Assembly: GCA_021732785.1 (NCBI GenBank)
Contig: JAKFUG010000023.1
Coordinates: forward strand, 121,426-185,425
DNA from: Planctomycetaceae bacterium
GTDB taxonomy: Bacteria; Planctomycetota; Planctomycetia; Planctomycetales; Planctomycetaceae
Length of the DNA stretch: 64,000 nucleotides
Direction of reading: 5' to 3'
The position numbers and the translations under genes are program-made. The notes beneath the pieces are model-generated. The model had not been told where the DNA came from. It saw only the letters and a list, made by a program, of their open reading frames with translations, and searched no databases. Each line of letters begins with the position of its first letter. The first letter of the stretch is position 1. Shown here in pieces: positions 43,801 through 51,540 of the stretch.

Positions 43801-44065
43801 GGACATGAAAGCCTCCGGCTTTGAACCCGTCGAAGTCCGCAGCGGTTATGTGGGCAATTCATTGGGGGCCTACGTGGAATACCGTGACGAACGGGTCGCG
43901 TTCTTCGTCAAACAATTGCCGCGCGGCAAGCACTCCATGAAATACCGTTTGCGGGCCGAAATCCCCGGCAAGTTCAGCGCATTGCCGACGAAGGCCTCCG
44001 CGATGTACGCTCCCGAACTGCGCGGCAATTCGGACGAGATCAAGCTGCAGATTGAGGATCGATAA
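37871..44065 (+). CDS. Giant alpha-2-macroglobulin family protein
   Basis: An exported protein of about 2064 residues, well above the roughly 1650 of E. coli YfhM. It has a signal peptide ([21 protein letters not shown]), no lipobox, an N-terminal helical region to about 500, macroglobulin (MG) domains with [21 protein letters not shown] near 650, a Gly-rich stretch (GGLGGGGGG) near 1280, the A2M family segment [29 protein letters not shown], and an intact thioester motif GCTEQ with its Cys near 1524. The thioester helical domain follows ([22 protein letters not shown]), then a receptor-binding-like C-terminus. Such proteins trap proteases in the periplasm. A Trp/Tyr-rich insertion lies near 790-845. 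The usual PbpC partner is absent. ATGs at 37883 or 37886 are also possible starts. Confidence 0.93.
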   Translation: [2064 protein letters not shown]

Positions 44066-44080
44066 ACCCTCTCCATGAGC

Positions 44081-44175
44081 GGCACGGCGCTAGCCGCCGG
44101 TTCCGTAGGATTTGCTTGCGAGAAGCGGAATTGCAGCGGAATACGATTCACCGGCGGCTAGCGCCGTGCCGCTCG
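44081..44175. repeat. Inverted repeat between convergent genes
   Basis: GAGCGGCACGGCGCTAGCCGCCGG (about 44079-44102) and CCGGCGGCTAGCGCCGTGCCGCTC (about 44151-44174) are reverse complements around a 50-base loop. The element bridges the convergent macroglobulin and propeller genes and may help end both transcripts. Confidence 0.75.
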
Positions 44176-44195
44176 GAAGCATTCTCCGCGGCGGA

Positions 44196-45545
44196 TTATT
44201 GGCCGGCGGTTTCGATGCAGTAGACGTTCTTCGATCCGCGCAGAAAGAGTTGCTTGCCGACGATCGCCGGGGAGGCGTCGAAGGCATCGTCGAGTTTGTT
44301 CGTGGCGAGGACGTCCAGCGTTTTGCCGTGCTTCATCACCAGGGTGCTGCCGTCGCGACCGACGAAATAGACGCGGTCGGCGGCTCCCACGGGCGACGCA
44401 TAAATGTTGCCGATCCCCGGCATCCGCACCGATTCCAACACCGGCATTCCGGTCTTGGCGTCGAGAATGGTGAGAATTCCGTTGTTCAACTTGTTGAAGT
44501 AAAGCAGGTCGCCATACAACAGTGGCGACGGCACATACGGCGTATCTTTGCCGTAACGCCATGCGATGCGATCGCTGTCGGTGATATCCCCCTGGGCATC
44601 GAGCGGCAAGGACATCGCGATGCTGCCGCGGTAGCCGCTCATGCAGATGACGTGATCGCCCAGCACCACAGGACAGGGCGTGACGTTGCCCACCTGACCG
44701 CCGCATTGCCAGAGAATCTCGCCCGTCTTCAGATCGTAGCTCCGCACGCGCTGGCTGGCGTTGGTGATGAGCTGCGTCCGGCCTTGATGTTCAATGATCA
44801 ACGGCGTTGCCCAGGCGCTTTTCTCTTCGCGCCTGGCTTCCCAGCGGAGATCGCCGGTGTGAGCATCAAAGACGAGAATGCGGGAATCGCTATCGTTGTC
44901 GCGGTTCAACACCACGAAGTCGCCATGCACCACGGGCGAACACGCTTCGCCGAAGCTCAGCCGCGTTTCCACATTGTCGAGTTTCTTCTGCCACAGCAGT
45001 TCGCCGTCCATGTCGTAGCAGTACAAACCGCGCGAACCGAACGAGACGTAGACGCGCTGGCCGTCGGTGGTGGGGGACGCGGTGGCAAAACTGTTATCGC
45101 CATGATGCCCTTCGTGCGGCAGTTCTTCGGTGGCGACGCGCTCCCAGCGAACCCGGCTCGTGGCACGGTCCAGACACATCACGACATAGCGGTATTTCGT
45201 ATTGGGGAACTTGATGCCGAATGGCCGTTGCGGTTGATCTTCGGGCTTCGCGGCACCTTCGGCGACCATATTGGTGTTAATCGCCGTGATCAGAAACACG
45301 CGGTCTTCCCACACGATGGGTGTCGATTTCCCGTTGCCCGGAATCTCGACTTTCCAGCGGATGTTGCGTTCTTCACTCCATTCGATGGGCGGGTTGCCGA
45401 ACGATGCCACGCCGGTCGCATCGGGTCCGCGCCATTGGTGCCAGTTGTGATCGCGCCGGGCAGCAAAGTCTTCGGCAAATCCCGACGCGGCAACCATCGT
45501 TCCCCACGTCGCCGCCATCCATCCCCACCGGAGCCCCATCGACAT
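44196..45545 (-). CDS. Secreted PQQ-type beta-propeller protein
   Basis: A 449-residue exported protein, signal peptide MSMGLRWGWMAATWGTMVAA. The rest is an eight-blade-like propeller of the PQQ/BamB kind: HQWRGPDATGVAS, EERNIRWKVEIPGNGKSTPIVWEDRVFLI, VMCLDRATSRVRWE, YCYDMDGELLWQKKL, VFDAHTGDLRWEA, YDLKTGEILWQCGG and so on. Planctomycetes have many proteins with the WRGP start, thought to be surface or periplasmic scaffolds; no dehydrogenase or cytochrome domain is fused. ATG at 45545 is chosen because AAGGA lies six bases upstream, although the frame is open further. It converges with the macroglobulin gene across a short inverted repeat (44081-44175). Confidence 0.88.
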   Translation of the reverse strand: MSMGLRWGWMAATWGTMVAASGFAEDFAARRDHNWHQWRGPDATGVASFGNPPIEWSEERNIRWKVEIPGNGKSTPIVWEDRVFLITAINTNMVAEGAAKPEDQPQRPFGIKFPNTKYRYVVMCLDRATSRVRWERVATEELPHEGHHGDNSFATASPTTDGQRVYVSFGSRGLYCYDMDGELLWQKKLDNVETRLSFGEACSPVVHGDFVVLNRDNDSDSRILVFDAHTGDLRWEARREEKSAWATPLIIEHQGRTQLITNASQRVRSYDLKTGEILWQCGGQVGNVTPCPVVLGDHVICMSGYRGSIAMSLPLDAQGDITDSDRIAWRYGKDTPYVPSPLLYGDLLYFNKLNNGILTILDAKTGMPVLESVRMPGIGNIYASPVGAADRVYFVGRDGSTLVMKHGKTLDVLATNKLDDAFDASPAIVGKQLFLRGSKNVYCIETAGQ

Positions 45546-45637
45546 TGTCGTTCCTTTCAATACAATTGCATGCTTCACATCCTTCATCGCCAAATGGCAG
45601 GGTGATTGTCAAATGTACGGGCCAACAGACTCGCCCG

Positions 45638-46079
45638 GCCCCCTCGCCCCCGTCTGCGGGGGAGAAGGGCTGGGGTGAGGGGGTGATCGCTTTCGACCGC
45701 TTTTCTCAAAGCCGTCGCGCCTTCGCCCTGTGACTAGTGCTCCGTCAAGTCCAGGAATTCGGGTCGTGTGCCACTGGCTCCGCCAGTGTCTTTCTTCGAT
45801 GGAACGCATACCGTTCAATGCACTGGCAGAGCCAGTGGCACACGAAAATCAGGCCGTGAGTCAGTTTGAATCCAAACCCGTCGGGGCAGGGGCCCCGACC
45901 GATCATTTCCAGTTGATTCTCACATCCATAGGTCGGGGCCCCTGCCCCGACTCTGCAAACTGACCCACTACCGAAAAGCAGGCCGTGACAATCCACCAGG
46001 AACGTGGCGCAGTGAAGCGCACGCCCCCCTCATCCGGCCTATCGGCCACCTTCTCCCCCGCAGACGGGGGAGAAGGGAC
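45638..46079. repeat. Split CCCCCGTCTGCGGGGGAG repeat with two other palindromes inside
   Basis: A left half (45638-45690) and right half (46023-46079) match the two halves of the 15981-16122 element but lie about 330 bases apart. Between them are a GTGCCACTGG palindrome with 17-base arms (45764-45780 and 45829-45845) and a GTCGGGGCAGGGGCCCCGACC palindrome with 21-base arms (45880-45900 and 45931-45951). The arrangement looks like insertion of repeats into a repeat. No gene is seen in 45546-46166. Confidence 0.7.
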
Positions 46080-46166
46080 AGGACACAACGATGTCTTGTG
46101 GTTGGAATCCTTAGTAGACTACGAACCATCTCCGGAATCGCAGAACCAACCGAGGAACACAGCGTG

Positions 46167-47744
46167 ATGTCTTTATCCCGTTTCAGTCTGTTCGGATTGC
46201 TCCTGGCAAGTTGTTCCGTGGTGAATGCCGCGGAACCGAAGCGGCCGAACATTCTGTTCATTTTCGCGGACGATTTGACGTGTCAGGCGATCAGCGCGTA
46301 CGGCGACAAACGAAAATTGCTCGATACGCCCCACATGGATCGCATCGGCAAGGAAGGGGTGCGGTTCGATCGCTGTCTGGTGACGAATTCCATCTGCGGT
46401 CCCAGCCGGGCGACGATTCTCACCGGCAAGTATTCGCACATGAACGGCTTCTACAACAATACGAACAGCAAGTTCGACAGCAGCCAGCAAACGTTTCCCA
46501 AGCTGCTGCAGGGGGCCGGTTACTCGACGGCGATCATCGGCAAATGGCACCTCATCAGCGATCCGACGGGTTTCGATCACTGGCACATCCTGCCGGGACA
46601 AGGCCTGTACTACAACCCGCCGATGATCCGCAACGGCGAACAGGTGAAGCACACCGGCTATACCACCGACATCATTACCGACCTGTCGATCGAATGGCTG
46701 AAGAACCGCGACAAATCGAAACCGTTTCTGCTGATGAGCCAGCACAAGGCCCCGCATCGCGAATGGGCTCCGGCATTGCGGCATCTCGGCTGGGACCACG
46801 ACCGCCAGTATCCCGAACCGGAAACGCTGTTCGATGATTTCGCCGGTCGCAGCAAGGCGGTTAGCGATCACGACATGGGCCTCGACCGCACCTTCACCGA
46901 TCTGGATGCGAAATTCCGGCCGATTCCCAATATGAACGAGGAACAAAAGAACGCCTGGGACGCTTACTACGAACCGCGCAACGCAGCCTTCCGCAAGGCG
47001 AACCCGACGGGGAAGGACCTCGTCCGCTGGCGCTACAACCGGTACATGCACGATTATCTCGCGTGCGTGAAAGCCGTGGACGAAAACGTCGGGCGGATGC
47101 TGGATTTCCTCGATCAGGAAGGGCTCGCGGAGAACACGATCGTGGTGTGCTCTTCCGATCAGGGGTTCTATCTCGGCGAGCACGGCTGGTTCGACAAGCG
47201 GTGGATTTTTGAAGAATCGCTGCGCAGTCCGCTGCTGGTCCGCTGGCCCGGCGTGACGAAACCCGGCGGCGTGAACAACAAGATCGTTTCGCTGTTGGAT
47301 TTCCCGGAAACGTTTCTGGATGTCGCCGGCGTGAAGATTCCCAGCGACATGCAGGGCCGCAGCCTCGTGCCTTTGTGTCGCGGTGAAACCCCCGCCGATT
47401 GGCGCACGAGTCTGTATTATCACTACTACGAATTCCCGGTGCCGCACCGCGTCCGCCCGCATTACGGCGTGATCACCGATCGGTACAAGCTGGTGCATTA
47501 CTACAAGCCGGATGTCAATGACTGGGAGTTGCTGGACCGCGAGAAAGACCCGCTGGAGGTCAAGGATTTCTACAAGGACCCCGCGTATGCCGAGACCGTG
47601 AAGGAACTGCGTGCAGAGTTGGATCGACTGCGGAAGGAAGTGAAAGAAACGGGCGAACCGCCCCGCGCTGCGTACGGCAATCAACCCTTCGACGGCGAAC
47701 CGAAACCACCAGAACCCGCGGGAAAGAAAGCGAAGAAGGCGTGA
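46167..47744 (+). CDS. Secreted sulfatase, CxPSR type (sulfatase 1)
   Basis: A 525-residue exported sulfatase (signal peptide about 1-21). The formylglycine site is C77-G-P-S-R81 in [16 protein letters not shown]. Metal residues are seen in [13 protein letters not shown] (D35-D36) and in [19 protein letters not shown], typical of the N-acetylglucosamine-6-sulfatase/iduronate-like subgroup. The C-terminal [14 protein letters not shown] and [15 protein letters not shown] are normal for the family. Maturation needs a formylglycine-generating enzyme, not in this window. Likely substrates are sulfated polysaccharides outside the cytoplasm. ATG at 46167; GAGGAA lies upstream. It heads a rightward group of three sulfatases. 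Confidence 0.93.
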   Translation: MSLSRFSLFGLLLASCSVVNAAEPKRPNILFIFADDLTCQAISAYGDKRKLLDTPHMDRIGKEGVRFDRCLVTNSICGPSRATILTGKYSHMNGFYNNTNSKFDSSQQTFPKLLQGAGYSTAIIGKWHLISDPTGFDHWHILPGQGLYYNPPMIRNGEQVKHTGYTTDIITDLSIEWLKNRDKSKPFLLMSQHKAPHREWAPALRHLGWDHDRQYPEPETLFDDFAGRSKAVSDHDMGLDRTFTDLDAKFRPIPNMNEEQKNAWDAYYEPRNAAFRKANPTGKDLVRWRYNRYMHDYLACVKAVDENVGRMLDFLDQEGLAENTIVVCSSDQGFYLGEHGWFDKRWIFEESLRSPLLVRWPGVTKPGGVNNKIVSLLDFPETFLDVAGVKIPSDMQGRSLVPLCRGETPADWRTSLYYHYYEFPVPHRVRPHYGVITDRYKLVHYYKPDVNDWELLDREKDPLEVKDFYKDPAYAETVKELRAELDRLRKEVKETGEPPRAAYGNQPFDGEPKPPEPAGKKAKKA

Positions 47745-47751
47745 ACCCTCC

Positions 47752-47787
47752 GGTCCCCTCGCCCCCGTCCGCGGGGGAGAGGGGACC
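47752..47787. repeat. Minimal palindrome of the CCCCCGTCCGCGGGGGAG family
   Basis: GGTCCCCTCGCCCCCG and its complement around TCCG, starting eight bases after the sulfatase 1 stop. It may terminate that transcript, and it is the core of the larger repeats at 15981 and 20091. Confidence 0.75.
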
Positions 47788-47842
47788 AAACGTGCGTGAT
47801 GCTTCCAATGACGAAATCCTCCGCAGTGAAGCAGAAATCCCC

Positions 47843-49735
47843 ATGAAAGCCCTTATTCCTGTCTTCGTCGGTCTTATGGCGCTGGCCGCACCACACGCGG
47901 CCTCCGCGGCGGTCCCGAATATTCTCTGGCTCACCAGCGAAGACCACGGTCCACACATGGGTTGCTATGGCGACAAGCTGGCCCGGACGCCGAATGTCGA
48001 TGCCCTCGCGGCCAAGGGGATGATCTTCAAAAAGGCGTGGTCGATCGCGCCGGTGTGTGCCCCGGCCCGCACGGCGATCATTTCCGGAATGTATCCGTCG
48101 AGTCTCGGCGGCCTGCACATGCGGTCGATGGTGTCCATGCCCGCGGGAACGAAGATGTATCCGCAGTTTCTGCGTGAGGCCGGTTATTACTGCACGAACA
48201 ACAGCAAGACCGACTACAACCTCCGCGAGCCCGGCCAAGTCTGGGACGAATCCTCCATAAAAGCCCACTGGAAAAGCCGCCCCGCGAACAAGCCCTTCTT
48301 TGCGATCTTCAACTCGGTGAAGAGTCATGAAAGCCAGATTCGCACGCGACCGCACAAACAGATCACCAAGCCCGCGGACGTCCGCATCCCGGCGTATCAT
48401 CCCGACACACCCGAAGTCCGCGAGGACTGGTCGCAGTATTACGACAAGGTGAGCGAAGCCGATGCCGACGCCGGAAAGCATCTTCGCGAATTGGCGGACG
48501 CCGGTCTCGCGGACGACACCATCGTCTTCTACTACGCCGACCACGGCAGCGGCATGCCGCGCAGCAAACGCTGGCCGTGCAACTCCGGGCTGCAGGTGCC
48601 GCTGGTCGTTTATTTCCCGAAGAAATGGGAGCATCTCGCCCCGCAGGAATATCGAACCGGCGGCGTTTCCGATCGCCTGGTGGGCTTTGTGGATCTCGCG
48701 CCGACCGTGCTGAGTCTCGCGGGCATCGAACCGCCGGAGTGGATGCAGGGCCATGCCTTCGCTGGTCCGCACCAGACGTCGCCGCAGCCGTATCTCTTCG
48801 GCGAACGCGGCCGCATGGATGAGCGAATGGACCTCGTCCGCAGTGTGACCGACGGCCGGTATGTTTATCTGCGAAACTTCATGCCGCATGTTTCGCAGGC
48901 CCAGCGCGTGGCGTATCAGTTTGAGACGCCGACGACGCGCGTCTGGTACAACCTGTTCGCCGCGGGAAAGACCACTGCCGCCCAATCGCTGTTCTGGCAA
49001 GTCCCCAAGGCGGTGGAGGAGCTTTACGATCTCGAAACCGATCGCGACGAAGTGCGGAACCTCGCCACGGTAGCCGAACACCAAGCGACGTTGGAGAAAC
49101 TCCGCGCAGCGTTGCGACAACATCTGGCCGAGGTCCGCGATGTCTCCTTTCTGCCGGAGATCGAACTCCACACACGCGACCCGCAGAAGGCACCGTATGA
49201 TCTGGCGCGGGATCGTTATCCGTTCGCGATGCTTCTGTCGGTGGCAGAGCTGGCGTCGAATTTGCAGACCCCGGCCGTGGAAGAATTACGCTCTTCGCTG
49301 GCCGATCAGGACAGTGCGGTGCGTTACTGGGCCGCCTTGGGAATCCTGATGCGCGGCAAGGACGGCGTCGCATCCCACCTCGGTGAACTGGAAGCCGCCT
49401 TGAAGGATTCGTCGCTCGCGGTGCAGATTGTCGCCGCACAGGCCCTTGCCGAGTATGGCGACGATGCAGCCCGTTCCCGCGCCCTCGCGGTGCTGGGCCG
49501 ACTGGCCGTCCCGAAAGATCACGGCGTTCTCGTGGCCATGTCGGCCCTCACGGCCATCGAAGCCCTCGGTCCGAAAGCCGCATCGTTGCACGCGCAGATC
49601 GCACGCATTAATCCCAATGGTCCCATGCCCGACAAACGTTACAGTCCCTATGTCCCGCGGCTCATCGCTAACATCGTCCCCAATGCCAAACCGGACGCGG
49701 TTCCCGCTGACACGAAGGCCAGGAAGCAACCATGA
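47843..49735 (+). CDS. Secreted sulfatase, CxPAR type with HEAT-like C-terminus (sulfatase 2)
   Basis: A 630-residue exported protein (signal peptide about 1-22). The formylglycine motif is C72-A-P-A-R76, the Ala variant of CxPSR. The first metal site reads LTSEDHGPHMGCYG, with Glu-Asp in place of Asp-Asp, and the second FYYADHGSGMPRSKRW. After the sulfatase domain, residues about 465-610 form HEAT-like helical repeats (SSLADQDSAVRYWAALGIL, AALKDSSLAVQIVAAQALAEYG), a fusion seen in planctomycete heparan-type sulfatases. ATG at 47843 follows a repeat. The stop overlaps the start of sulfatase 3 by four bases, so these two are coupled. Confidence 0.92.
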   Translation: MKALIPVFVGLMALAAPHAASAAVPNILWLTSEDHGPHMGCYGDKLARTPNVDALAAKGMIFKKAWSIAPVCAPARTAIISGMYPSSLGGLHMRSMVSMPAGTKMYPQFLREAGYYCTNNSKTDYNLREPGQVWDESSIKAHWKSRPANKPFFAIFNSVKSHESQIRTRPHKQITKPADVRIPAYHPDTPEVREDWSQYYDKVSEADADAGKHLRELADAGLADDTIVFYYADHGSGMPRSKRWPCNSGLQVPLVVYFPKKWEHLAPQEYRTGGVSDRLVGFVDLAPTVLSLAGIEPPEWMQGHAFAGPHQTSPQPYLFGERGRMDERMDLVRSVTDGRYVYLRNFMPHVSQAQRVAYQFETPTTRVWYNLFAAGKTTAAQSLFWQVPKAVEELYDLETDRDEVRNLATVAEHQATLEKLRAALRQHLAEVRDVSFLPEIELHTRDPQKAPYDLARDRYPFAMLLSVAELASNLQTPAVEELRSSLADQDSAVRYWAALGILMRGKDGVASHLGELEAALKDSSLAVQIVAAQALAEYGDDAARSRALAVLGRLAVPKDHGVLVAMSALTAIEALGPKAASLHAQIARINPNGPMPDKRYSPYVPRLIANIVPNAKPDAVPADTKARKQP

Positions 49736-51276
49736 AACGGATCATCCCCGGAGAAACAGGCCGTCCCATCACAGGAAAGCAAATTGTGCGAATGGGGATC
49801 TTTCTGTTGTTGCTGACGGCAACTCTTCCGGCGACCGCGGCCGAAAAACTCAACGTCGTGTTCATCCTCGCGGACGATCTCGGCTGGGGCGAACTCGGCT
49901 GTTACGGCCAGAAGAAGATCCCGACGCCGAACATCGACCGCCTCGCCGCGCAGGGGATGCGGTTCACCCAGCATTACAGCGGGGCTCCGGTCTGTGCTCC
50001 ATCCCGTTGTGTGTTGATGACCGGCAAGCATCTCGGTCATGCGGAAGTCCGGGGCAATCAACAGGCGAAGAAAACGTTCCCCGAGTTCGACGAAGGCCAG
50101 CACCCGCTGACCGAGCAAGCCGTCACCTTCGTGCAGTTGTTTCAGAAGGCGGGTTACGCCACCGGCGCGATGGGCAAGTGGGGACTTGGCCCCGTCGGCA
50201 GCACCGGCGATCCCGGCCGCAAAGGCTTCGATCTCTTCTTTGGTTACAACTGCCAATCCGTCGCCCACAGCTATTACCCGCCGCACGTGTGGCGGAACTC
50301 CGAGAAGGTGACCATCAACACGAAGCCGATTCCCGGACACGCCAAGGTCGCGGAAGGCGAAGTCAAACTGGAAGACTGGATCGGCGAAACGCACGCGCCG
50401 AAGTTGATGATCGCGGAGGCGGAAAAGTTCCTCGAAGCCAACCAGGCCAAGCCGTTCTTTCTTTACCTGCCGTTCATTGAACCGCATGTGGCGATGCACC
50501 CGCCGCGGGAGTCGGTGGAACGCTTTCCTGCCGAGTGGGACACCGAAGTCTATCGGGGCGACAGCGGTTACCTGCCGCATCCGCGTCCCCGGGCCGGGTA
50601 TGCGGCGATGATCTCCGACCTGGATGGATACGTCGGGCGGGTGCTGGCCGCGCTGGATCGATTCCAGCTCACCGATCGCACGCTGGTGGTTTTCAGCAGC
50701 GATAACGGCGCGACGCATGCGGGTCCCAAAGGAACGCGGTTCCACATCGGCGGCGCGGACACCGATTTTTTCAACAGCACCGCGGGACTGCGCGGCTATA
50801 AAGGGAGCGTTTACGAAGGGGGCATCCGTGTCCCCATGATCGCGCGGCTGCCGGGACAAATCGCCGCCGGTGCGGTGAACGCCACGCCCAGCTACTTCGC
50901 GGACTGGTTCCCGACGTTGTGCGCCGCCGCCGGACTCAACGCCCCGGCGGGTCTTGATGGCGATAACCTGTGGCCGGTGCTGACGGGTCAAGCGACACTC
51001 GCCGATCGCAAACCGATGCTCTGGGTCTTCCCGGAATACGGCGGGCAGGTCGCCGTCCGCTTGGGCGACTTCAAACTCGTCCGGCAGAATCTGAAAACGA
51101 AATCACCCGGCCCGTGGGAAGTGTACGATCTCGCAAAAGACATCGCCGAAGCCCACGACCTCGCCGCGTCCCGGCCGGACCTCATTCGGGAAGCGGAGAC
51201 AATCCTGCGGCGGGATGTGTCTCCCAACGCCGTGTTCCCGCTGGCCATTCCAGGCATCGACGTGACCGGCCGTTGA
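49732..51276 (+). CDS. Secreted arylsulfatase, CxPSR type (sulfatase 3)
   Basis: A 514-residue sulfatase with C88-A-P-S-R92 in GAPVCAPSRCVLMTGKH and the metal site VVFILADDLGWGELGCYG (D48-D49); the second site is VVFSSDNGATH, with GSVYEGGIRVPMIARLPG after it, all typical of arylsulfatase A-like enzymes. The ATGA overlap with sulfatase 2 supports the start at 49732, which puts 20 polar residues before the hydrophobic signal (MGIFLLLLTATLPATAAEK); an ATG at 49792 would give a more usual signal peptide. Probably acts on extracellular sulfated glycans. A copy of the AGCCCCGG repeat follows the gene. Confidence 0.94.
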   Translation: MKRIIPGETGRPITGKQIVRMGIFLLLLTATLPATAAEKLNVVFILADDLGWGELGCYGQKKIPTPNIDRLAAQGMRFTQHYSGAPVCAPSRCVLMTGKHLGHAEVRGNQQAKKTFPEFDEGQHPLTEQAVTFVQLFQKAGYATGAMGKWGLGPVGSTGDPGRKGFDLFFGYNCQSVAHSYYPPHVWRNSEKVTINTKPIPGHAKVAEGEVKLEDWIGETHAPKLMIAEAEKFLEANQAKPFFLYLPFIEPHVAMHPPRESVERFPAEWDTEVYRGDSGYLPHPRPRAGYAAMISDLDGYVGRVLAALDRFQLTDRTLVVFSSDNGATHAGPKGTRFHIGGADTDFFNSTAGLRGYKGSVYEGGIRVPMIARLPGQIAAGAVNATPSYFADWFPTLCAAAGLNAPAGLDGDNLWPVLTGQATLADRKPMLWVFPEYGGQVAVRLGDFKLVRQNLKTKSPGPWEVYDLAKDIAEAHDLAASRPDLIREAETILRRDVSPNAVFPLAIPGIDVTGR

Positions 51277-51324
51277 TTTCCGGGCGAAAGCGGGCTTCAC
51301 AATCGGGAAGTCGAGCGAGGATCG

Positions 51325-51407
51325 TCGGGGCGGGAGCGTCCGCGCGCAGCCCCGGAGAAATCGCGCGCTCACGATACCGGGGCTTCCCTACAGTCCAGCC
51401 CCGGCCA
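51325..51407. repeat. Palindromic repeat, AGCCCCGG family, copy 3
   Basis: Left part GTCGGGGCGGGAGCG...GCAGCCCCGG, right part CCGGGGCTTCCCTACAGTCCAGCCCCGGCC, matching the copies at 4261 and 8070 in outline with a diverged loop (AAATCGCGCGCTCACGATA). Confidence 0.7.
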
Positions 51408-51464
51408 TCCGTCGCGAGCCTTTTGCAACTCGGCCCTGTTGGAGATCGTCATGGGTCACCATGC

Positions 51465-51470
51465 TAGACT
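51465..51470 (+). promoter_or_regulatory. Candidate extended -10 box of the LamG gene
   Basis: TGCTAGACT, identical over nine bases to the extended -10 of the rpsO promoter, lies about 70 bases before the ATG. The TTGGAG at 51439 is 20 bases away, longer than usual, so it may rely on the extended -10. Confidence 0.4.
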
Positions 51471-51540
51471 CTTTTGAGCAAGGTCTGGCTTGATCGCAGC
51501 AACCGCGAGAAGTAGCCTCATTGTCACAAGGAGTTCGACC

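Noticed and set aside
46173..47789. 538-codon leftward frame opposite sulfatase 1
   Set aside because: Shadow frame; composition is typical of antisense reading and no motif is present.
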